Shown here: one piece after another, positions 39,451-45,343 of the stretch
Position numbering within the stretch: the first letter of the stretch is position 1
How the letters are laid out: each line of letters begins with the position of its first letter
The notes under the pieces: generated by a model
The model's input: the letters and a program-made list of their open reading frames with translations, nothing else
Databases searched by the model: none
What the model was told of the DNA's origin: nothing
Assembly: GCF_007558815.1 (NCBI RefSeq)
Contig: NZ_VLTJ01000031.1
Span: 1-45,343, forward strand
Source: Verticiella sediminum
Lineage (GTDB): Bacteria; Pseudomonadota; Gammaproteobacteria; Burkholderiales; Burkholderiaceae_B
Direction of reading: 5' to 3'
DNA: 45,343 bases
Program-made: the position numbers and the translations under genes

Positions 39451-40233
39451 TCACGACGCCTCCAGCGCGCCTATCTGCCTGGCAGCCAGGCGGCATTGCT
39501 TTACGAGCATTCCGATTCGGTCCTCCTGCATGCGCGAACTGATGGCGGCGATGCTGATCGCAAGATAGGGGTAACCAGCGGCAGAAGGAATGGCAAATCC
39601 GATGCCCGTCACGCCCGGTGTGATGAGCCCATTGCTTACGGCGTATCCATCGACGCGGGCTTGCTCGGCACGTCTTTCGATGATCGAGCCGTCGAGGCCT
39701 GAGCGGGTCAACGCGGCTTCGTTGCGTTCCAGGACCTCGCTCAGCTCGGCACGAGGTAGTGCGGCCAGAAGAGCAAGCCCTGCAGCGCCGATGCCCAAGG
39801 GCCGCCGAGCGCCGAGTTCGAAGGTGCGTGCGCGGATGGGGAAGGCGCCCTCTTCGATGGCGACACATACCACCTCGTCCCCGCTGCGCATCGTGAGATA
39901 GGCGGTGTCGTCGGTCGCATCGGCCAGGCGCTTGAGGACCGGGCGCAGGCGGTCGATGCGTTTCACGGGGCTCGGCGTCGCCAAGCCGAACTCGTAGAGC
40001 AGAGGCCCGAGGAAGTAGCGCTTCGTGGAAGGCTCCTGTGCGAGTGCGCGCTCGGCGCACAGCCGCTTGAGAATTCGGTGCACCGTCGGGCGAGCCACGC
40101 CGGACCGACTTGCCAGATCGAGCAGCCGCGCCCCTGTGTGGCCATGCATGGCCACCAGGCGCAGCAGTTCCATTGCTCGCTCCACGCTTTGTGCGCCGGC
40201 GCTCGCCTCGGTAGGTTCACCCGCGTGGTCCAT
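39451..40233 (-). CDS. IclR-family regulator of the synthetase operon
   Basis: A 260-residue IclR protein with the winged helix VERAMELLRLVAMHGHTGARLLDLASRSGVARPTVHRILKRL and the effector domain (GIGAAGLALLAALPRAEL, DGYAVSNGLITPGVTGIGFAIP). ATG at 40233 has CAGGAG 8 nt upstream; a palindromic site spans both this interval and the start codon (40228-40242), so autorepression by steric block is likely. It is divergent from the hydratase, with 95 nt between the starts, and a second nearly identical palindrome lies next to the hydratase start. The two sites would let one regulator control both directions. The effector is probably the acid or acyl-CoA handled by the operon. Confidence 0.93.
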   Translation of the reverse strand: MDHAGEPTEASAGAQSVERAMELLRLVAMHGHTGARLLDLASRSGVARPTVHRILKRLCAERALAQEPSTKRYFLGPLLYEFGLATPSPVKRIDRLRPVLKRLADATDDTAYLTMRSGDEVVCVAIEEGAFPIRARTFELGARRPLGIGAAGLALLAALPRAELSEVLERNEAALTRSGLDGSIIERRAEQARVDGYAVSNGLITPGVTGIGFAIPSAAGYPYLAISIAAISSRMQEDRIGMLVKQCRLAARQIGALEAS

Positions 40234-40242
40234 TATATGGAC
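40228..40242. promoter_or_regulatory. IclR operator 1, over the iclR start codon
   Basis: GTCCATTATATGGAC has perfect 6-bp arms GTCCAT/ATGGAC with a 3-nt centre and covers the start codon and leader of the IclR gene. It is almost the same as operator 2 (minus strand GTCCATATAATGGAC against GTCCATATAACGGAC). Confidence 0.6.
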
Positions 40243-40306
40243 TCCTGAAAAAGAAACTGTTCGAGATCGATCATGAACCGTATCTTATCGGCTCAAGCCA
40301 CTCAAC

Positions 40307-40321
40307 GTCCATATAACGGAC
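40307..40321. promoter_or_regulatory. IclR operator 2, upstream of the hydratase gene
   Basis: GTCCATATAACGGAC differs from operator 1 by one base and ends 7 nt before the hydratase start codon, so it would also overlap the ribosome-binding region. The two copies are 79 bp apart (start to start), about 7.5 helical turns. Confidence 0.6.
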
Positions 40322-40328
40322 TTAGGAA

Positions 40329-41132
40329 ATGGACTACCAGCACATTCTCGTCGAGCATCCGGCGGACGGCGTGCGGCGCATCTCTCTGAACCGCCCGCAA
40401 CTGCGCAATGCCCAGAGCAAAGATCTGCTCATCGAGCTCGACCACGCCCTGCTCGCTGCGGAAAGGGCGCCAGACGTACGCGTGGTCATCCTTGGCGCGA
40501 CAGGGCCCCATTTTTCGTCCGGCCACGACCTCAAGTCAGCCAAGGTTGAGCGACCCAATCCCACCGTCGAAGAGCGTTGGGAATACGAAGAAGTTCACTT
40601 CTACGAATACTGCCTTCGCCTCCACGACCTGAAAAAGCCGACGATCGCCCAAGTACAGGGCGCATGCATCGCGGGCGGCTTCATGATTGCCAACATGTGC
40701 GATCTCATCGTCTGCTCGGAAGACGCCTACTTCTGGGACCCGGTAGCCCATTCGATGGGCACCGCCAGCCTGGAGGTGCTGGTGCATCCCTGGATCATGA
40801 GCATGCGCAAGGCGAAGGAGCTGCTCTATACCGGTTGCAAGCTGGGTGCGGCGCAAGCCGAGGCGATGGGGATGATCAACAAGGTCGTCCCGCGCGATGA
40901 ACTCGAGGCCGCCACGCTCGAAATGGCCAAGACCATCGCCTTGGCGCCGCCTTTCGGCATGCGTCTGGTGAAGCGCAGCCTGAACCGCACCTGGGATGCG
41001 CAGGGCTTCCGGACCGCGCTGACCGCCCACTTCGACGCGCACCAGTTGTCCCATGTGACCAAGGAGTTCCAGGATCATCTCAAGCGGGGTCTGGACTCGA
41101 CCATCCAGCGAGCCAAGGAGATGCCGCGGTGA
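40329..41132 (+). CDS. Enoyl-CoA hydratase/isomerase family protein
   Basis: A 267-residue crotonase. Its elements are VRRISLNRPQLRNAQS, the first oxyanion FSSGHDLK, the second QGACIAGGFMIANMCDLIV, and EDAYFWDPVAHSMG. The position of the second catalytic Glu is Asp (WDPV) and the first is GGFM, not GGGxE; both hydratase glutamates are missing, so isomerisation, hydrolysis of a thioester or decarboxylation is possible. The last 50 residues are long and charged, as in some branched-chain or aromatic crotonases. ATG at 40329 has AGGA upstream and opens the operon under the IclR sites. The GTG of the synthetase overlaps its stop by 4 nt. Confidence 0.9.
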   Translation: MDYQHILVEHPADGVRRISLNRPQLRNAQSKDLLIELDHALLAAERAPDVRVVILGATGPHFSSGHDLKSAKVERPNPTVEERWEYEEVHFYEYCLRLHDLKKPTIAQVQGACIAGGFMIANMCDLIVCSEDAYFWDPVAHSMGTASLEVLVHPWIMSMRKAKELLYTGCKLGAAQAEAMGMINKVVPRDELEAATLEMAKTIALAPPFGMRLVKRSLNRTWDAQGFRTALTAHFDAHQLSHVTKEFQDHLKRGLDSTIQRAKEMPR

Positions 41133-43261
41133 GCACGGAGCGCAGGAACCTGGATGGGCTCGTGAAGCCTCGGTCGCTCGTCGTGATCGGCGCTTCGAAC
41201 GATGCCACGCGTATTGGCGGCCGGCCGTTGTATCTGGCCCGGGAGTTCGGCTTCGAAGGAAACGTGTGCGGCGTCAATCCGAAATACGCCGAGGTGCTCG
41301 GATTTCCCTGCTACCCCGCTCTGGCGTCGGTGCCCTATACGCCGGAGCTGGCCATCGTCGCGCTGGCTGCCAAGGACGTGCTGGGCGCCTTGTCGAGCTG
41401 CGTCGACAAGGGGGTCAAGGCTGCTGTGGTCTTTGCCGGTGGATTCGCGGAAACGGGGACGGTTGAAGGCCGCCGGCTCCAGGAAGACATCGCGGAACTA
41501 TGCAGGAAAACGGGGCTGCTGGTCGCAGGCCCGAACGGGATCGGGTTGATCAACGTTGCCAACAAGAGTTACGCCACCTTCATGAGCGCGGTGCTCGACG
41601 CGCGCCCTGTGCTGGGCGGCGTTGCGGTCGTTGCACAGAGCGGCGGCGCCTGCATCGCCGTGCATAACAGTCTGCACGCCCGGTCCGTGGGCGAGAACTA
41701 CATCCTGAATACAGGCAACGAAGCCTGCGTCGGATTCTCGGAATATGTGGGGTACGTTGCTGCCGACCCGTCGACCAAGGTCGTGGCCGGCTATATCGAA
41801 GGGCTGGACGGGTCCGACGGCTTCGTCGAGAAGATGATCGAGCTGCGTGAGCGGAATTTGCCGACGGTGCTCTACAAGGTCGGCGAGACGCCTGCCGGCG
41901 CAGAGGCTGCGGCATCGCACACGGCGCGGATGGCCGGCTCCCATGGCGTCTTCAAGGCTGCCCTTCGCCAATTGGGCGCGATGCGTGCGGACGATATGGA
42001 GCAACTGGCCGAACTCGCCTATCTGGCCCAGTTCTCTCACCGAACGGCTGGCCTGAAGGTCGGCATCCTCACCACATCGGGCGCTTTTGCAGCCATCCTC
42101 ACGGACAAGTTCGTGGGCGCCGGCTTGAGCGTGCCCCGGCTGTCCGACGCAGCGCAAGCCGCGCTGCGACCGCATCTTCCCGCCATTGCCACCGTGGTGA
42201 ACCCCGTGGACATCACCGCCAACGTCGTCAATTCTCCCGACGGCTTCGAGGATGCTCTCGCAACCATGCTCCGCACGGACGAACTCGACGTCGTCGTCTT
42301 TTTCTCCACGGCTAACCTGATCGATGGATTGACCCCGCAAATGGTCAGAGCAGCGGGCGCCTCAAGCAAGCTCCTGTGCGTGCTGGTGACCGGGCAGACC
42401 AGGCGCGTGGGCGATCTGGAGGCGGCCGGCATTCCCGTCTTCCGGGACACCGGCCGCGGTGCGAGCGCTGTCGCCAGCATGGCGCACTGGAATGTTCAGA
42501 AGGAGACGTGGAAGCATTGGCCACGCCCCGTGTCGCCGCAACCAGCGCGCCGCATGAGCGTTGCGGGCGTACTCGACCAGGCGCGAGCCGGCGGACGCAC
42601 GAGTCTCGACGAAAAAGAGGGCAAGGAGATCCTCGCGCGCTACGGCATCCCAGTCCCTGCCGAAGCGGCGGCGACGCATCCGGACGAAGCGGAGCAACTT
42701 GCCGAAGACATCGGCTATCCGGTCGTTCTGAAGGTGCTGTCACCCGATATCGTGCACAAATCCGACGTCGGCGGAGTCAAGCTCTCCCTGGCAAATCGCG
42801 CAGAGGTCAGGCAAGCCTACGCGCAGATCATGGCAAGCGTGTCCGCTCGCCTGCCGTCGGCCGATATCCAGGGCGTACTGGTCCAGCAACAGGCGGCCCG
42901 GGGCGTCGAGCTGCTCGTGTCTTGCACGGTTGATCCTCTGTTCGGGCCGGTCCTCACGGTTGCCGCGGGCGGCCTGCAGGCAGAACTGATCGCGGACGTG
43001 GCGCAGCGCCTGCTTCCCATTTCCAAGGAAGAGGCCGGTGAGCTGCTGGCCGAACTGAAGAGCTATCCCTTGCTGACGGGGTACCGGGGGGCACCCGCCG
43101 CCAACCTGGATGCGGTGGCCGAGCTTCTTGCATCCATGTCCGAGATGGCCGTGGAGCTCAAGGACGACATCTCCGAGATTGAAGTCAATCCCGTCATCGT
43201 GCAGCCCGGCGCCGCCATGGGTGGTGTTCTTGCCGTGGATTGCGTGGTCAGACTGAGCTAA
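41129..43261 (+). CDS. NDP-forming acyl-CoA synthetase (fused alpha-beta)
   Basis: A 710-residue protein with the domain order of ADP-forming acetyl-CoA synthetases: CoA-binding Rossmann fold (about 10-130, SLVVIGASNDATRIGGRP), two ligase lobes (to about 450), then ATP-grasp (from about 480, GYPVVLKVLSPDIVHKSDVGGV, and GVELLVSCTVDPLFGPVLTVAAGG near the end). H264 in SHTARMAGS is in the phosphohistidine position. No GNAT acetyltransferase domain is attached, so it is not the Pat protein. It can make or use an acyl-CoA with ADP/ATP; here, in a hydratase operon, it may activate the acid or harvest ATP from the final CoA ester. The GTG start is fixed by the GTGA overlap with the hydratase; the amidohydrolase-like gene follows after 4 nt. 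Confidence 0.92.
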   Translation: MSTERRNLDGLVKPRSLVVIGASNDATRIGGRPLYLAREFGFEGNVCGVNPKYAEVLGFPCYPALASVPYTPELAIVALAAKDVLGALSSCVDKGVKAAVVFAGGFAETGTVEGRRLQEDIAELCRKTGLLVAGPNGIGLINVANKSYATFMSAVLDARPVLGGVAVVAQSGGACIAVHNSLHARSVGENYILNTGNEACVGFSEYVGYVAADPSTKVVAGYIEGLDGSDGFVEKMIELRERNLPTVLYKVGETPAGAEAAASHTARMAGSHGVFKAALRQLGAMRADDMEQLAELAYLAQFSHRTAGLKVGILTTSGAFAAILTDKFVGAGLSVPRLSDAAQAALRPHLPAIATVVNPVDITANVVNSPDGFEDALATMLRTDELDVVVFFSTANLIDGLTPQMVRAAGASSKLLCVLVTGQTRRVGDLEAAGIPVFRDTGRGASAVASMAHWNVQKETWKHWPRPVSPQPARRMSVAGVLDQARAGGRTSLDEKEGKEILARYGIPVPAEAAATHPDEAEQLAEDIGYPVVLKVLSPDIVHKSDVGGVKLSLANRAEVRQAYAQIMASVSARLPSADIQGVLVQQQAARGVELLVSCTVDPLFGPVLTVAAGGLQAELIADVAQRLLPISKEEAGELLAELKSYPLLTGYRGAPAANLDAVAELLASMSEMAVELKDDISEIEVNPVIVQPGAAMGGVLAVDCVVRLS

Positions 43262-43265
43262 CAGC

Positions 43266-44129
43266 ATGTATATCGATTTCAGCAGCAAGCCGCCGACGCC
43301 CGAGTTCCAGGACAAGGGAAGCCACATGGCCAACTACAACCGCGTCTACCAGGCGACCAAGGGAGCGGTCAGCGCCGCTCGCGAGCAGTCCGATGCTTCG
43401 GCGTTGGCTCAGTATCTGGATGCGTATGAGCGTACGGGCGCCAAGCACGTCGTCCTCAAAGGGCGCGATCTCGAGAGCACATACGGATTCAAGGTCTCCA
43501 ACGAAGACGTCGCCGCGTTCTGCACGCGGCACGGGCCGCGGTTCATCGGCTATGCGGGGGTCGACCCGAACAAGGGCATGGCAGCCATTCGAGACCTCGA
43601 GCACGCTGTCAGGAATCTTGGCATGAGGGGATGCAATCTTCCCTGCTTCGAACTGAAGCTGGCCATCAACGACCCCAGGATGTACCCGGTGTACGCCAAG
43701 TGCATCGAGCTCGATGTCCCCGTGGTGCTGCATTGCGGCGTCAATTTCTCCGTGTCCTCGCCCATCAGGAACAGCCATCCTCAGTTGCTGGATGATGTGA
43801 TGGTGCACTTCCCGGAACTGCGCGTCATTGCGGCGCCACCCGGGTGGCCCTGGGTGCAGGAGCTCATCGCCGTGGCCTGGCGCCATAAGAACGTCTTCAT
43901 TGCGCTCGCGGCTGTGCGCCCCAAGTACCTGGCAACCGCGAACAGCGGATACGAGCCCCTTCTTCAATACGGCACCTCCATTCTCAAAGACCGGATCATT
44001 TTCGGCTCCGCATTTCCGCTCATGCCTGTGGAGCAGGCTCTGGATGATCTGGACAGCCTGCCCATCAGCGACGACGTGAAGCGCAAATGGCTGCATGACA
44101 ACGCAGCCAGGGCCCTGGGTCTGGCCTAG
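43266..44129 (+). CDS. Amidohydrolase-2-like protein lacking metal ligands
   Basis: A 287-residue TIM-barrel-like protein of amidohydrolase family 2. The N-terminus MYIDFSSKPPTPEF lacks the DxHxH motif, the AHxGxP element is APPGWPW, and the GSDFP element is GSAFPLM. Only one expected histidine (VLHCGVNF) remains, so the usual metal centre cannot form. The rest of the fold is well conserved (VVLKGRDLESTYGF, LLDDVMVHFPELRVIAAPP). It may be a metal-free member with another reaction, or a structural or ligand-binding partner. It lies 4 nt after the synthetase and 86 nt before the Bug gene. It is not a pseudogene by frame: it has full length and no stop. Confidence 0.88.
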   Translation: MYIDFSSKPPTPEFQDKGSHMANYNRVYQATKGAVSAAREQSDASALAQYLDAYERTGAKHVVLKGRDLESTYGFKVSNEDVAAFCTRHGPRFIGYAGVDPNKGMAAIRDLEHAVRNLGMRGCNLPCFELKLAINDPRMYPVYAKCIELDVPVVLHCGVNFSVSSPIRNSHPQLLDDVMVHFPELRVIAAPPGWPWVQELIAVAWRHKNVFIALAAVRPKYLATANSGYEPLLQYGTSILKDRIIFGSAFPLMPVEQALDDLDSLPISDDVKRKWLHDNAARALGLA

Positions 44130-44215
44130 AGCCGGCTAACGCTAAGGCCCCTGGTGCGTTCGGCCCTGGCGCTTCCTCTTCCCGTCGACACCAAAACCTC
44201 CCTTGGAGACATTAA

Positions 44216-45211
44216 GTGAACCTGGCGTCATTGCGCAGCGTGATCGCTCGCGCCCTCATCCTCGTAGCGGGCGTTTCCAGCTCGGCCGCTCATGTCGTCG
44301 CCTCCGCCGACGAGGCGTATCCCGCGCGGCCTGTGAAGGTCGTCGTGGGCTATACGCCGGGCGGCTCCACCGACACCGTTGCCCGTCTGCTTGCGACGAG
44401 TCTGCAGCAACAGCACAACCAAGCGTTCATCGTGGACAACCGGCCTGGCGCGGGAGGCTTGCTGGGCGCGCAGGCGGTGGTAAATGCCGCTCCCGATGGC
44501 TACACGCTGCTGATGGCCATCAGCAGTCATACCATCCTGCCGTCCGTACAGAAGAAGATGCCCTACGACACCGCGACTGACTTCGCGCCCATCGCGACGC
44601 TCGGGACATCGCCCAACATGCTGGTGGTCCCCGCCGATTCCGAATGGAAGTCCCTGGCGGATTTCATCGCGGCAGCAAAGGCGTCCCCGGGAACCATCAG
44701 CTACGCGACGCCAGGCATCGGGACGACGACCCACGTGACGGCAGCCATGCTCGAGCACGCCTCGGGTATTGAACTCAATCACATCCCGTACAAGGGCTCC
44801 AGCGAGGTGATGCAGGCTGTGCTGTCCAAGCAGGTCCCGATCGCGGTGGCTTCCATCATCACGGCCGGCCACGCCATCCGTGATGGCCGCCTGCGTGCAT
44901 TGGCGGTCGTCGGCAGCCAGCGCTCGCCACTATTGCCCGATGTCCCGACGTTCGAGGAACAGGGTGTCGAGGGCGTGCTTGGCGACAACTGGCTCGGCCT
45001 GCTGGCCCCCGCGCATACACCGCAGCCCATCGTCGCCGAGTTGGAAGACACCATCGAAAGCCTGCTGGCAAAGCCCGAGATCCAGGACAGCCTGCGCTTG
45101 CAGGGAGTCGCGCCCCAGTTCGGGACGAGCGAAGATTTCGGCAACGTTATTGCGAACGAACTGAAGGCTTATGCAGAGCTTGCCAAGACAACAACGCTCA
45201 CGATGGATTGA
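44216..45211 (+). CDS. Bug-family binding protein of the synthetase operon
   Basis: A 331-residue periplasmic protein with a long signal (MNLASLRSVIARALILVAGVSSSAAHVVASA, cut near residue 31). The core has VKVVVGYTPGGSTDTVARLLATSL, FIVDNRPGAGGLLGAQAVV, APDGYTLLMAISS, YATPGIGTTTHVTAAML and HIPYKGSSEVMQAVL. GTG at 44216 is selected because TTGGAGA stands about 7 nt upstream; the signal would be incomplete from a later start. As the last gene of the IclR-linked operon it presumably binds the acid that the NDP-forming synthetase and hydratase process. A hairpin lies downstream near the window end. Confidence 0.93.
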   Translation: MNLASLRSVIARALILVAGVSSSAAHVVASADEAYPARPVKVVVGYTPGGSTDTVARLLATSLQQQHNQAFIVDNRPGAGGLLGAQAVVNAAPDGYTLLMAISSHTILPSVQKKMPYDTATDFAPIATLGTSPNMLVVPADSEWKSLADFIAAAKASPGTISYATPGIGTTTHVTAAMLEHASGIELNHIPYKGSSEVMQAVLSKQVPIAVASIITAGHAIRDGRLRALAVVGSQRSPLLPDVPTFEEQGVEGVLGDNWLGLLAPAHTPQPIVAELEDTIESLLAKPEIQDSLRLQGVAPQFGTSEDFGNVIANELKAYAELAKTTTLTMD

Positions 45212-45293
45212 GCGGTTCCCACCAGCAACGACGGCGCTCGCCGATTGCCCGACCTGAAGTTGACGTTTTTGGCCGAGCAGGGCCGGCTTTGAG

Positions 45294-45323
45294 GGCGATC
45301 TCGAGTCTGGCACTCGGATCGCC
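45294..45323. terminator. Hairpin downstream of the last operon
   Basis: GGCGATC (45294-45300), bulged T, CGAGT (45302-45306), loop CTGGC, then ACTCGGATCGCC (45312-45323) form a 12-bp stem. There is no T-run, so it may be a 3'-end stabiliser or a repeat arm. It lies about 83 nt after the Bug stop codon. Confidence 0.45.
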
Positions 45324-45343
45324 GGAACCGGCGTCGCCGCGCG

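Overview
The window is about 45 kb of high-GC DNA, densely coding in short operons. Gene content points to a betaproteobacterium of the Alcaligenaceae (Bordetella/Achromobacter type): seven Bug-family (TctC-like) periplasmic solute-binding proteins, CaiB/BaiF CoA-transferases, an arylmalonate decarboxylase homologue very like the Bordetella bronchiseptica enzyme, and IclR, GntR, LysR and TetR regulators next to catabolic genes. I saw no rRNA, tRNA, CRISPR array or intact insertion sequence.

Layout. 1-5.3 kb: the end of a NodT-type efflux outer-membrane gene whose last codons lie in an IS200/IS605-like right-end remnant, a phospholipase D-type (cardiolipin synthase-like) gene, a short RTX/DUF4214 protein, a YidB-like protein and a metabolite:H+ symporter. 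5.3-13.7 kb (minus strand): acyl-CoA ligase, enoyl-CoA hydratase, two CoA-transferases, Bug protein, SCP2/TLP1-type thiolase and IclR regulator, mostly joined by 4-nt ATGA overlaps. 14-19.2 kb: rhodanese, arylmalonate decarboxylase homologue with its Bug protein, GntR regulator, a second Bug protein, and a longer, better preserved copy of the IS605-like remnant. 19.2-22.5 kb: alpha/beta hydrolase, acyl-CoA dehydrogenase and GntR regulator. 22.5-27.4 kb: LysR regulator divergent from Bug, enoyl-CoA hydratase, CoA-transferase and enoyl-CoA hydratase. 27.5-31.5 kb: Bug protein, LysR regulator and FAD monooxygenase, with one near-identical 17-nt site upstream of both the Bug gene and the monooxygenase. 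31.6-38 kb: aldehyde dehydrogenase divergent from fumarylacetoacetase and cupin, then a TetR regulator, ACMSD-like amidohydrolase and Bug protein, with related sequence motifs upstream of three units. 38.5-39.4 kb: a bactofilin-like protein of about 30 hexapeptide turns. 39.4-45.2 kb: IclR regulator divergent from enoyl-CoA hydratase, NDP-forming acyl-CoA synthetase, a metal-ligand-less amidohydrolase-like protein and Bug.

The main theme is a row of small carboxylic-acid utilisation modules. Most combine a periplasmic binding protein, a few CoA- or ring-cleavage enzymes and a dedicated regulator with a visible candidate operator. No TctA or TctB membrane subunit is encoded here, so the binding proteins must work with permeases elsewhere or act as sensors. 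The most unusual items are the paired IS605-like remnants that differ by an exact 54-nt in-frame deletion, the shared regulator sites, the amidohydrolase-like protein lacking the usual metal ligands, and the hexapeptide solenoid protein.
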